From NCBI GenBank assembly GCA_947625585.1, contig CANQOZ010000041.1:1-9436 (forward strand): a DNA stretch of 9,436 nucleotides, read 5' to 3'. The stretch is from an uncultured Eubacteriaceae bacterium. Lineage in GTDB: Bacteria > Bacillota > Clostridia > Eubacteriales > Eubacteriaceae. Of the stretch, positions 1 to 8,296 are shown one piece after another. The translations under genes and the position numbers were made by a program. The notes under the pieces are model-generated. The model did not search any database. It saw only the letters and a list, made by a program, of their open reading frames with translations, and was not told where the DNA came from. Within the stretch, counting starts at the first letter, position 1. The number at the start of each line of letters is the position of its first letter.

Positions 1-2132
1 TCTAATTTAGTATCCATTGAGGATTTTTGAATATGAACACTAACTTTAGGCTTTTTAATTTTAGGTTTTAATAATTCCAAATCTTTTGGTTTAACTTTCA
101 TTCTAATTTGACCAGAAATAATTTCAATTTTATTTTCACGATGAAGAATATTTAAAATTTCTGCTTCCTGATCTAAACTTATTAAACGAACTGTATCCCC
201 TTTTTTAAAGTCTTCAAGTTTTAAATTACGTTTAGGTTGATTTTTTTCAATTGGTTTTGAATATTCTTCAAGGTCCTTATCAATTTTTTTAAAGGATTTT
301 CGTAATTCTTCTAAATATTTATTATCAATAGAACTATTTGCAGTTGATTGAATTTTTTGAATTTCCTTATAAAGAAAATCAGAACTTTTTTTAGTTTGTT
401 CTAAAATTTGTTTAGCCTCTAATGAAGTTTCACGAATTATTCTTTCTTTTTCTTTTTTAAGTTGTTTTTCCTTTTGTTGTAATTGAGCTTTTAAATTTTG
501 GACTTCCATTCTATATTGTTGTGCTTTTTGTTTTTCTTCTTTTACTTTTAAAAGTTCATCTTGAACTTGATCGATAGACTCATTTAAATCCAGATGATTT
601 TGATCAATTTTTTCTTTTGAATTTTCAATTAGAAAATTAGGCAATCCTAATCGTTTAGCGATTTCAAATGCATTTGATTTACCTGGGACTCCCATAATTA
701 ATCGATAAGTTGGTTTTAAATTATTAACATCAAATTCAACTGAAACATTTTCAACTTCAGGTTCATTTAATGCATATTCTTTAATTTCTGGATAATGCGT
801 TGTAGATAAAGTGAAATTAGTACTATTTTTGAGAAAATCTAATATTGAAATAGCAAGTGCAGCTCCTTCAACAGGATCTGTACCAGCTCCTAATTCATCT
901 AGTAAAATTAGAGAATTTCCATTATTTTCTTCTAAAATTTCTATTATGTTTGTTAAATGACTTGAAAATGTTGATAAATTTTGTTCAATACTTTGTTCAT
1001 CCCCAATATCAGCGAATATATCCCTAAAGACTTTGATTTTAGATCCTTCATTAACTGGAATAAATAAGCCCGATTGAAACATTAAAGATAATAATCCAAA
1101 AGTTTTTAAACTAACAGTTTTACCACCTGTATTTGGACCTGTGACAACCACCGATTTTATTTCTGGATTAAAAAAATATGTTGAAGGAACAACTTTTTTA
1201 TTTTCTATTAAAGGATGTCTAGCTTTTTTAAGCTCAATAAAATCATTACTAATTTCTACAGAATGGGAGTTTGTTTTTAAGGCATAATTAGCTTTGGCTG
1301 CTAAGAAATCTAATTCAATTAAATTTTCATAATTTAACTTTAATTCTTCACTATAAAATTTAACCTTTTGACTTAAATCTCTTAAAATTCTATTTACTTC
1401 TTTTTTTTCTTCGATTTCTAATTCACTGATTTCATTATTTAATTCTAGAACTGGAAGTGGTTCTACAAATAGAGTCTGTCCTGAAGATGATCTGTCAATA
1501 ATTGTTCCAGGAATTTTGTTTTTATATCCAGATTTAACCGGAATAACATAGCGATTGTTTTTAATAGAAACAATCTTATCTTGTAAAATACTATCATTAT
1601 TGGGATTGCTGATAATTCTATCCAGAACTGATTTAATTCTAGAATACTTGATTCCTTTTTCCTTTCGGATTGAGGCTAACTTTTGAGTGGCATTATCTGC
1701 AATTTCATTTTCATTAATTATGGTTTTATTTATTATTTTTTGTAGATTATTCAGATTACTAAGAGAATCAAAATAAAAAGACGTTTTTGGAAAACTATCT
1801 TTTTTTATCTCCTTATAATAATCTTTTAAAATTTGAGAGCCACTGATTAATTCACTAATAAGTAATAATTCCCCTATTGAAAGAACAGAATCTAGAACTG
1901 TTCTTTCAACTAGAGGAATTATATTATTTACCTTATTTATTGGAAAAGTTCCATTAGTTAAAGTTAAATCAACAACTTCAATTAATTCTTTTTGTAAAGA
2001 TTTAATTTCTTTAATATTATTTATAGGTTTTAAATTGATAATCTTAGATTTAGCTTCATCATTAACTGCAAATTCAGCAATTTTTTTAAGTACTTTATCA
2101 AATTCTAAAACTTTTAAACTTTTTAGATTCAT
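1..2132 (-). CDS. mutS2: MutS2 family ATPase/endonuclease, 3'-truncated by window edge
   Basis: The frame is open from the ATG at 2130-2132 to the left edge, giving 710 codons and no stop, so the C-terminus lies outside the window. The N-terminus (MNLKSLKVLEF) is typical of MutS2. The Walker A motif GPNTGGKT is at residues 332-339 and Walker B LLDELGAGTDP is around 410-420, followed by the STTH switch motif. Residues about 505-625 are a Lys/Glu/Gln-rich coiled-coil linker, and about 640-690 form a KOW-like segment (FKKGDTVRL). The family is usually near 785 residues, so the missing part should be the C-terminal Smr nuclease domain. MutS2 lacks the MutS mismatch-binding domain. Family members are reported to restrain recombination or, in Bacillus, to bind collided ribosomes; which applies here cannot be told. 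The start is one base after the dacA stop with little Shine-Dalgarno match, suggesting translational coupling. I followed the frame through most of its length and saw no frameshift. Confidence 0.95.
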   Translation of the reverse strand, partial: MNLKSLKVLEFDKVLKKIAEFAVNDEAKSKIINLKPINNIKEIKSLQKELIEVVDLTLTNGTFPINKVNNIIPLVERTVLDSVLSIGELLLISELISGSQILKDYYKEIKKDSFPKTSFYFDSLSNLNNLQKIINKTIINENEIADNATQKLASIRKEKGIKYSRIKSVLDRIISNPNNDSILQDKIVSIKNNRYVIPVKSGYKNKIPGTIIDRSSSGQTLFVEPLPVLELNNEISELEIEEKKEVNRILRDLSQKVKFYSEELKLNYENLIELDFLAAKANYALKTNSHSVEISNDFIELKKARHPLIENKKVVPSTYFFNPEIKSVVVTGPNTGGKTVSLKTFGLLSLMFQSGLFIPVNEGSKIKVFRDIFADIGDEQSIEQNLSTFSSHLTNIIEILEENNGNSLILLDELGAGTDPVEGAALAISILDFLKNSTNFTLSTTHYPEIKEYALNEPEVENVSVEFDVNNLKPTYRLIMGVPGKSNAFEIAKRLGLPNFLIENSKEKIDQNHLDLNESIDQVQDELLKVKEEKQKAQQYRMEVQNLKAQLQQKEKQLKKEKERIIRETSLEAKQILEQTKKSSDFLYKEIQKIQSTANSSIDNKYLEELRKSFKKIDKDLEEYSKPIEKNQPKRNLKLEDFKKGDTVRLISLDQEAEILNILHRENKIEIISGQIRMKVKPKDLELLKPKIKKPKVSVHIQKSSMDTKL
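1877..1909. repeat. perfect 12-base inverted repeat inside mutS2
   Basis: The arms TTGAAAGAACAG (1877-1888) and CTGTTCTTTCAA (1898-1909) are exact reverse complements separated by the 9 bases AATCTAGAA. The repeat lies in the early part of mutS2, around codons 75-85. Neither strand has a T-run after the stem, so it does not look like an intrinsic terminator. In RNA it would form a stable hairpin within the mutS2 message. The function is unknown and chance cannot be excluded. Confidence 0.6.
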
Positions 2133-2133
2133 A

Positions 2134-3495
2134 TTAAATTTTTTGCTGCTTAAATCTTATGTTTCTTTTTCTTAAATATAAAAAAATAGGTATTGACATT
2201 AATACTATTCCAGATAAAACTATTGCCGCATCAATATAATAATTATCAGACCAATCTTGAATAGATAAGTGATCTGTTGCATAAACAGGAACAGTTTTTA
2301 ATACTTTATTATTATTTGAAATAATTAAAGCTCCAACTTTATCACCTTCTTTAATTGATTTATTTAACTCCAAGGTTTCATTAGAATCTTTAATTAAATT
2401 ATTATTCCAACGAATATTTAAAGTATAATCATTTTTTTCAGCAGTACTTGTATAAAGATAAACTGATTCATCGGTTGCGAAATTTAAAACTCCACTATTA
2501 TCAAAATGTACATTATCTATTAAAGCACTAGCATGATAATTATTAGAATTACCTAATTGTGATAGTTGATAATTATTGTGTAAATCTTCTACTACTTGTT
2601 TTGACTGACCAAATATTTCATTTGATGGATTTTTAAAGATGACTCCTATTATTTCTGCTCCATTTTGTTCTGATTTAAAAACAAAGGTTTTTTCACCTTC
2701 AATTGTTGTACCCGTTTTACCGAACTGGATTAGATTTGTATAGTATGGGTTTGGAACTTCAGCTTGAGATGTTCCTGACGAAGTATTTTGACCAACAGTT
2801 GCTCTTGAAACAGTATGAGTAGGATAAAGGTTCATATCTGTATTATAAATTTCATAAGATCCACCACCAGATTTTGGAAGAGAATATTTTAAGGTACTAG
2901 TTACATTTTTTATTACATCCTTACTAAAAGCTTCCTGTGCAATTTTTGACATATCTTCTGGAGAAGTATAATGATTATCGGCATTAGCACCAGATGGATT
3001 CATAAAATTCGTATTCTGTAGTCCCATCTTTTTAGCTCTTTCATTCATTTTTGCTACAAAAGCTTCTGTAGCTGTTTGCTTATCAGCATTTGGATTATTT
3101 AGGATTTTTCTTCCAACATTAATAGCAATTGTTCCAGCAGCATCATTACCTGACGGAATTAATAAAGCATGTAGAAGTTGAATATAACTCAACTGTTCGC
3201 CTTGCCAAAGACCTGCTTTACTATCAGCCCATCCATAATCATTTACTTCGTCACCAACTGTTATAACCTCGTTTAAATCATTAACATTGTCTAATAATAC
3301 TAAGGAAGTCATTAACTTTGTTGTACTTGCAGGTATATATTGTTGCGTTTCGTTTTGAGAATATACAACATTCCCACTTTTTGTTTCGAAAACATAAACA
3401 CCTTGATCTGGTAAAAAGGCTGGCATAGCAAAAACAGACTGACTAAATAGCAACAAAAAAAGAGTAATAGTTAAAATTATTTTTTTAATCAACAT
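2134..3495 (-). CDS. dacA: D-alanyl-D-alanine carboxypeptidase (S11 family, PBP5-like)
   Basis: This encodes a 453-residue secreted penicillin-binding protein that removes the terminal D-Ala from peptidoglycan pentapeptides, so limiting cross-linking. All three active-site motifs are present: STTK at residues 57-60 (nucleophile Ser57, Lys60), SGN at 115-117 and KTG at 260-262. Residues 1-23 form a signal peptide (MLIKKIILTITLFLLLF...VFA), with likely cleavage after the Ala of VFA. After the catalytic domain comes a beta-rich C-terminal region, then a hydrophobic helix at about 423-441 and a basic tail (RKRNIRFKQQK). This suggests a membrane-anchored enzyme with its catalytic part outside. The frame is open to an ATG at 3556-3558, but that start would put 21 extra residues before the signal peptide and overlap the upstream gene by 74 bases. 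I therefore prefer the ATG at 3493-3495, which overlaps the upstream gene by 11 bases. The Shine-Dalgarno match there is weak. Confidence 0.93.
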   Translation of the reverse strand: MLIKKIILTITLFLLLFSQSVFAMPAFLPDQGVYVFETKSGNVVYSQNETQQYIPASTTKLMTSLVLLDNVNDLNEVITVGDEVNDYGWADSKAGLWQGEQLSYIQLLHALLIPSGNDAAGTIAINVGRKILNNPNADKQTATEAFVAKMNERAKKMGLQNTNFMNPSGANADNHYTSPEDMSKIAQEAFSKDVIKNVTSTLKYSLPKSGGGSYEIYNTDMNLYPTHTVSRATVGQNTSSGTSQAEVPNPYYTNLIQFGKTGTTIEGEKTFVFKSEQNGAEIIGVIFKNPSNEIFGQSKQVVEDLHNNYQLSQLGNSNNYHASALIDNVHFDNSGVLNFATDESVYLYTSTAEKNDYTLNIRWNNNLIKDSNETLELNKSIKEGDKVGALIISNNNKVLKTVPVYATDHLSIQDWSDNYYIDAAIVLSGIVLMSIPIFLYLRKRNIRFKQQKI

Positions 3496-6406
3496 ATTCA
3501 ACGTTTTCAAATCTAGTCTGGTTATTTTCAATTTTTTCGCCAGAACCAATAGTGACATAATAACCTTGTTCTAAAACTTTGTTAATAGTTTCAGCTGTTT
3601 CCTTTAACTCTTTTAAATTAACATTAAGAACCTTTTCACGATCTTCTTGGCGTTTCTCATCAGTTAAACCAATTAGATACATTTCTGTAGCTAAAAGTAA
3701 CTTTTGTTTAATTGATAATGGATGATCTAAAGAACTAATAGTACCAATTATATATTTATCAATTTCATCTTGGGTTAGATCTAAGTTTTCTATATATTCT
3801 ACGCTCTCATCGTAATTTTTATAAGTTTCGTCTAAATTTGGATCTCTAAATGATGAAAACGTAATCTGTCCTGTTCGATCAATACTTAAACTAACACCAT
3901 AAGCTCCTCCTAGAACTCTAACTTTATTCCAGAGGTAATCCATTGATAATATTGTTTGAATAACTCTTAAAGCTCCAACATTCAATTTATTTAAATCAAC
4001 TTTTCCGCCTTTTGCATTATAAGTTATGTTACCAGCCGTTTTAAAAGCTTCAGAATTATCTAGAACTTTAAAATCATATTTATTTTGTTTTATTTCATCT
4101 TTATTAAATTGATCAGCTAACTTGTTCGTCTCTTTAATAACTTCATCTAAAACTTCTTTTCTACAAGCTATTGATACAATTAAATTATTTATATTAAAAA
4201 CTTCAGTAGCTAGTCTAGTTAAACGTTCAGATAGTTCATTCCAGTTTTCATCAAAATTATCACTTAAATTTTTAATAAAGCGATAATAATTAATTCCATT
4301 AATCTCTTCGTATAAACGGGCTGCATCTGACAAATTAGCTTGTAATCTTGTTTTTGCCATAGCATTTCCCTGTTGTTCAATAGCTAGTTTTCTGGAAATC
4401 TTTATTGAAGAAACTACATCTTGAATTAATTTTTTTTCATTGAAAAAGGATTTATTAATAACTTCGTCCAATAATTCAACTGTCTTAGTAATATTTTCCT
4501 CTTTTGTTGAGACTTTTATAGTTAACCTTGGAATAATTTCTTCAGTTTCTAATTTAGATGAAACTGATAAATCAGTATTAATTCCTCCAGTATATCGATC
4601 AAATTCTTTATTTAATTTTTCATAATTATAATTTTTAGTACTTACTTCAGCTAAAATTTCTTCTAAAAGTTTTAAATAAGGAATATCTTCCTGTTTAATA
4701 TTAAGAAAGTTAAAACTAACATTTAAATAAATAATTTGATTTTTATTTTCAACATAAATAATGGGATAAGTTCCATTATCAATAACTTCATAATCAATTG
4801 GAATAATATTTTTATCAATTTCTTCTATTTTCAGTCTAGGAATTGTTGCTATAGCTTCTTTTGAATCAACTTTATTTTGTTCTTCAATTAATTTTTGAGT
4901 TTGTTCATATATTTCATTTAACTCAGAATCGCTTAAAGACTCTTTATATTCCTTGAGTTCCTGAATATTTTGGGCTCTCATTTCTTCTAGTAAATTTAAA
5001 TCAGGTTTTAATTTTACTAAAGACTGATGAGTATTATCGATAAAATATTTTTTTAATAAATCCGTGAAATAATTAGAACCGTTTAATTCTCTTAACTTTT
5101 TAAAACTATCAGAGATTTCAATCCAATTTAAAGGATTTTCTCCATATAGCCAAACATCGTATAAACCTAAACCTAAAAGTAAGCCACGAGGATAAACATT
5201 TCCAGCATTACTTAAAGATTCTAATGCTCTAAATTCATTTGAATTTATAACTGCTAAAAAATCTTCTTTTTCAATACCATTTTCAATTAATTCTTTAATT
5301 GTATTTTCTACTGTAGAAACGAATTCAGAATCATTTTTAAGATTCGTTTCTTTTAAAATTATTGAAATATAAGGTTGTCTTTGTGAAGTATCAAAAATAA
5401 CACTTACATCATTGGCTAGATTTTTTTCTAATAATCTCTTTTTTAGTATTGAAGCATTTGAATCAAGAAGATAATCAATTAACAAGTTAATAGCTCTAAT
5501 ATCCAAAGGACTCATATTAGGTTCCAAAGCGAAACTTAGAGCTAAATAATCTTTATTTTCTAAATTGTCATCTGTTGGTAAAACTGGGTAAACACTCTCC
5601 AATTCTACTCTTTCTTTAAACTTTTCTTGTAATGGGATATTAATGTCAATGTCTTCTTTTTGATATTTCTCTAGCCAACCATTTAAATATTCAAGTTGAT
5701 CTTCTAAATTATTGTCTCCGTAAATATAAATATAGGCGTTCGAAGGATGATAATATTTTTTGTGGAAATCTTTAAAAGCTTCATATGTTAAGTCAACAAT
5801 TTCTTTTGGATTTCCACCAGAATCCTTTGAATAAATAGTGTTTGGAAATAATGATTTTAAAACTTCATTTGAAATCGTATTATTTATATCCTGATAAACT
5901 CCTTGCATTTCATTATAGACAACACCGTTATATCTTAAAGGTTCGTTTTTATCTTCTAGATGATAATGCCATCCTTCCTGCATGAAAGTATAAGGATTTT
6001 TATGTAAATTGGGATTAAATACTGCATCTAAATAAACATCAGTTAAATTTCTAAAATCCTTTTCATTAGTAGAAGCGACTGGATATAACGTTTTATCAGA
6101 ATACGTCATTGCATTTAAGAATGTATTTAAGGATCCTTTTAAAAGTTCAACAAACGGTTCTTTAACAGGATATTTTTCAGAACCACATAATGTTGAATGT
6201 TCAATTATATGAGCGACACCAGTACTATTATTAGATGGAGTTGAGAAACCAATTGTAAAGACACGGTTATTATCATCATTTTTTACAAATAAAAGCTGAG
6301 CTCCAGTTTTATCATGTTCAAATAGAATAATTTCTCCATCAATTTCCTCAAATTTTTTTCGATCCTTTTCAGTAAATCCATTAATTTTTTTATTCTTCAT
6401 TTCCAT
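3485..6406 (-). CDS. M16C zinc metallopeptidase (insulinase/presequence protease-like)
   Basis: The 973-residue protein has the inverted zinc motif HIIEH at residues 66-70 (ligands His66 and His70, catalytic base Glu69). The likely third ligand is Glu166 in YNEMQGVYQD, and TLCGSEKYPVKEPF follows the zinc motif. The C-terminal half carries the GGAYG signature of the inactive M16 half at 833-837. Length and motif layout match the single-chain M16C group (Cym1/PreP-like), two M16 halves joined by a linker and enclosing a peptide-degrading chamber. Residues about 475-530 are rich in Glu and Lys and probably form the helical hinge. There is no signal peptide or membrane helix, so I infer a cytosolic oligopeptidase; the substrate is unknown. 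The start overlaps the end of rarA by 17 bases. A second ATG two codons in (6398-6400) is an equally plausible start, since neither has a clear Shine-Dalgarno sequence. The 3' end overlaps dacA by 11 bases. Confidence 0.93.
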   Translation of the reverse strand: MEMKNKKINGFTEKDRKKFEEIDGEIILFEHDKTGAQLLFVKNDDNNRVFTIGFSTPSNNSTGVAHIIEHSTLCGSEKYPVKEPFVELLKGSLNTFLNAMTYSDKTLYPVASTNEKDFRNLTDVYLDAVFNPNLHKNPYTFMQEGWHYHLEDKNEPLRYNGVVYNEMQGVYQDINNTISNEVLKSLFPNTIYSKDSGGNPKEIVDLTYEAFKDFHKKYYHPSNAYIYIYGDNNLEDQLEYLNGWLEKYQKEDIDINIPLQEKFKERVELESVYPVLPTDDNLENKDYLALSFALEPNMSPLDIRAINLLIDYLLDSNASILKKRLLEKNLANDVSVIFDTSQRQPYISIILKETNLKNDSEFVSTVENTIKELIENGIEKEDFLAVINSNEFRALESLSNAGNVYPRGLLLGLGLYDVWLYGENPLNWIEISDSFKKLRELNGSNYFTDLLKKYFIDNTHQSLVKLKPDLNLLEEMRAQNIQELKEYKESLSDSELNEIYEQTQKLIEEQNKVDSKEAIATIPRLKIEEIDKNIIPIDYEVIDNGTYPIIYVENKNQIIYLNVSFNFLNIKQEDIPYLKLLEEILAEVSTKNYNYEKLNKEFDRYTGGINTDLSVSSKLETEEIIPRLTIKVSTKEENITKTVELLDEVINKSFFNEKKLIQDVVSSIKISRKLAIEQQGNAMAKTRLQANLSDAARLYEEINGINYYRFIKNLSDNFDENWNELSERLTRLATEVFNINNLIVSIACRKEVLDEVIKETNKLADQFNKDEIKQNKYDFKVLDNSEAFKTAGNITYNAKGGKVDLNKLNVGALRVIQTILSMDYLWNKVRVLGGAYGVSLSIDRTGQITFSSFRDPNLDETYKNYDESVEYIENLDLTQDEIDKYIIGTISSLDHPLSIKQKLLLATEMYLIGLTDEKRQEDREKVLNVNLKELKETAETINKVLEQGYYVTIGSGEKIENNQTRFENVEYVD

Positions 6407-7727
6407 GTAAAAATTCTAAATGTTCTTTTATTATTTTTTCTTTCCCATTTGTAGTTGGGAAATAAAATTTTTCAGTTTTAATATCATCCGGTAAATATTG
6501 TTGCTCACAGTAGTTATTTTCAAAATTGTGTGGATATAAATAAACAGCTTTTTCTCTTAATTTTTTACTACCAGGAGTATCAATATTGATTAAATTTGAA
6601 GGTACTTCACCCTTCGATCGATTTTTTAATGCATCTTGAGCTTTGGATAATCCCATATAAGCAGCATTACTTTTTGGAGCTGAAGCTAAAAATGTTGTAG
6701 CTTGAGCTAAATTAATACGAGCTTCAGGTAATCCAATCATGTCGACAGCTTGAGCAGCTGCTACTGCTACTGGTAATCCCTGAGGTTCAGCATTTCCAAT
6801 ATCTTCAGAAGCAGAAATCACAAGTCTCCTAGCAATAAATTTTGGATCTTCACCAGCTTCAAGCATTTTTGCTAACCAAAAAAGAGCAGCATCAGGATCA
6901 CTACCCCGGATACTTTTTATAAAAGCAGAAATTGTATCATAGTGATTATCACCTTTTTTATCATAATAAACAGCCTTTTTCTGAATACATTGTTCAGCTG
7001 TTTTTAAATCTATTATAATTTCTCCTTTTTCATTTCTTTCTTGAGTTAAACTTGCTAATTCAATTGCATTTAATACTCTTCTAACATCTCCATTTGCAAC
7101 TTTTATTAAATGATTTAAAGCTTCTTCTTCGATTACCAAATTCATTTGTTTTAATCCAGTCTTATCATTTTCAATAGCATTTTTAACTATTTGTTTTATC
7201 TCATTATCACTTAAAGGTTCAAATTGAAAGAGAGTAGATCTACTAATAAGAGGAGAATTAATTTCAAATGTTGGATTTTCTGTTGTTGCACCAATTAATA
7301 TTATAATTCCTGATTCAACACTAGGAAGTAATAAATCTTGTTGAGCTTTATTAAAACGATGAATTTCATCAATAAAAAGTATTGTCTTTTTATTAAATGC
7401 TGCAAGATTCTTTTTTGCAATTTCAATAACTTCATTTAATTCTTTTTTTCCAGAAGTTACCGCATTTATTTCATAGAAGTCAGATTTTGTCTTATTAGCA
7501 ATAATTTTAGCTAGAGTTGTTTTTCCTGTACCTGGAGGTCCATAAAAGATTAATGAAGACACTTTATCTGCCTGGATTAATCTCGGTAAAATTTTCCCTT
7601 TACCTACAATATGTTCTTGTCCTATGAAATTCTCAAGATTATCAGGTCTAGCTCTAACAGCTAAAGGAGCTGAAGAATCTAAATTATTCTTAACACCTAA
7701 ATCAAAAAAATCAGTTTGTTTATTCAT
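6390..7727 (-). CDS. rarA: replication-associated recombination protein A (RarA/MgsA AAA+ ATPase)
   Basis: The 445-residue AAA+ ATPase belongs to the RarA/MgsA/WRNIP1 family, related to clamp-loader subunits. It acts at stalled replication forks and single-strand gaps in association with SSB. The motifs read in order: the N-terminal PLAVRARPDNLENFIGQEH box (21-39), Walker A GPPGTGKT (63-70), Walker B ILFIDEIHRFN (116-126), sensor 1 GATTENP (146-152), an arginine-finger candidate Arg163 in the SRS triplet, and sensor 2 GDVRRVLN (213-220). The C-terminal tetramerisation region follows, with RGSDPDAALFWLAKML (274-289), the ARRLVISASEDIGNA stretch (299-313) and a late EQQYLPD (408-414). Length is normal for the family. 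It is the first gene of the left-hand cluster, 45 bases after the ilvN stop and beyond a terminator-like hairpin. The ATG at 7725-7727 has no good Shine-Dalgarno sequence, but no better start lies nearby and the N-terminal box is complete. Confidence 0.97.
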   Translation of the reverse strand: MNKQTDFFDLGVKNNLDSSAPLAVRARPDNLENFIGQEHIVGKGKILPRLIQADKVSSLIFYGPPGTGKTTLAKIIANKTKSDFYEINAVTSGKKELNEVIEIAKKNLAAFNKKTILFIDEIHRFNKAQQDLLLPSVESGIIILIGATTENPTFEINSPLISRSTLFQFEPLSDNEIKQIVKNAIENDKTGLKQMNLVIEEEALNHLIKVANGDVRRVLNAIELASLTQERNEKGEIIIDLKTAEQCIQKKAVYYDKKGDNHYDTISAFIKSIRGSDPDAALFWLAKMLEAGEDPKFIARRLVISASEDIGNAEPQGLPVAVAAAQAVDMIGLPEARINLAQATTFLASAPKSNAAYMGLSKAQDALKNRSKGEVPSNLINIDTPGSKKLREKAVYLYPHNFENNYCEQQYLPDDIKTEKFYFPTTNGKEKIIKEHLEFLHGNEE

Positions 7728-7740
7728 GATTCAAATTATG

Positions 7741-7774
7741 CTTAAATAAAGCTCATTGATTTTTCAATGAGCTT
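7741..7774 (-). terminator. intrinsic terminator of the ilvB-ilvN operon
   Basis: The arms AAGCTCATTGA (7749-7759) and TCAATGAGCTT (7764-7774) pair perfectly over 11 bases around a four-base loop. Read on the minus strand, the stem is followed by TATTTAAG, so the T-run is CTTTATTT, which is moderate and interrupted by one A. The upstream arm overlaps the ilvN stop codon (7773-7775). The flank on the other strand has no T-run, so it should work in the minus direction only. Some read-through into rarA is plausible. Confidence 0.75.
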
Positions 7775-8294
7775 AACTTGGTAATTTAATCGCTTCTAAC
7801 CCCCTTTGAAGACCGGTTTCGCCACTTCTTACAAATTCAATAATTTCAAAAGGTTTTATCATATCAAAGAAAGCATCAACTTTACTTCTGGGACCAACTA
7901 TTTCTAAAACTAAACTGTTTGGAGCGACATCTACAATTTTTGCTCTAAATAAGTTACAAATTTCAACAATGTTAGCTCTTGTTTTATTATCAGCTTTAAC
8001 TTTAATATATACTAATTCTCTTCTAATTGATTTTCCTTTTTCGAGTTCAACGACTTTTATTACGTCAACGAGTTTATAAAGCTGTTTTTGGATTTGTTCA
8101 ATTATTTGGTCATTTCCATTAACTGTTATTGTTATTCTAGAAACTTTTTGATCTTCAGTAGGACCAACAGTCAAAGCATCGATATTATAACCTCTTCGAG
8201 CAAATAAACCTGCAATTCTACTAAGAACTCCAGCATTATTCATTACTAGAACAGAAAAACACCGAGTCTTTTCATCATTTACTAAATGTTCCAT
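7773..8294 (-). CDS. ilvN: acetolactate synthase small (regulatory) subunit
   Basis: The 173-residue regulatory subunit of acetolactate (acetohydroxyacid) synthase activates the large subunit and confers feedback inhibition, usually by valine. The N-terminal ACT domain covers about residues 11-85, with the family signature NNAGVLSRIAGLFARRGYN at 19-37. The remainder, from about 90 to 165, matches the ALS small-subunit C-terminal domain, including RRELVYIKV and the FEIIEFVRSGETGLQRG stretch. By hand alignment to E. coli IlvH, positions Asn11, Gly14 and Asn29, where changes give valine resistance, correspond to Asn19, Gly22 and Asn37 here and are all conserved, so valine sensitivity is likely (inference). 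Compared with IlvH it carries about eight extra N-terminal residues. It starts two bases after the ilvB stop with a good Shine-Dalgarno sequence. In other naming schemes the same gene is called ilvH. Confidence 0.96.
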   Translation of the reverse strand: MEHLVNDEKTRCFSVLVMNNAGVLSRIAGLFARRGYNIDALTVGPTEDQKVSRITITVNGNDQIIEQIQKQLYKLVDVIKVVELEKGKSIRRELVYIKVKADNKTRANIVEICNLFRAKIVDVAPNSLVLEIVGPRSKVDAFFDMIKPFEIIEFVRSGETGLQRGLEAIKLPS

Positions 8295-8296
8295 CC

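Noticed and set aside
3496..3558. Longer dacA start at 3558 adding 21 residues (MSLLVLAKKLKITRLDLKTLN)
   Set aside because: It would place extra residues ahead of a complete signal peptide and overlap the upstream peptidase gene by 74 bases. The ATG at 3493-3495 begins directly with the basic, then hydrophobic signal segment.
4440..4625. Plus-strand open frame of 61 codons
   Set aside because: It lies wholly antisense within the well-supported M16C peptidase gene, has no Shine-Dalgarno sequence that I can see and no recognisable motif.
7728..7740. CATAAT as a -10 box for rarA
   Set aside because: It is only eight bases before the ATG and the TTGAAA upstream is 21 bases away, outside the usual 16-19 spacing; it also sits within the terminator stem.
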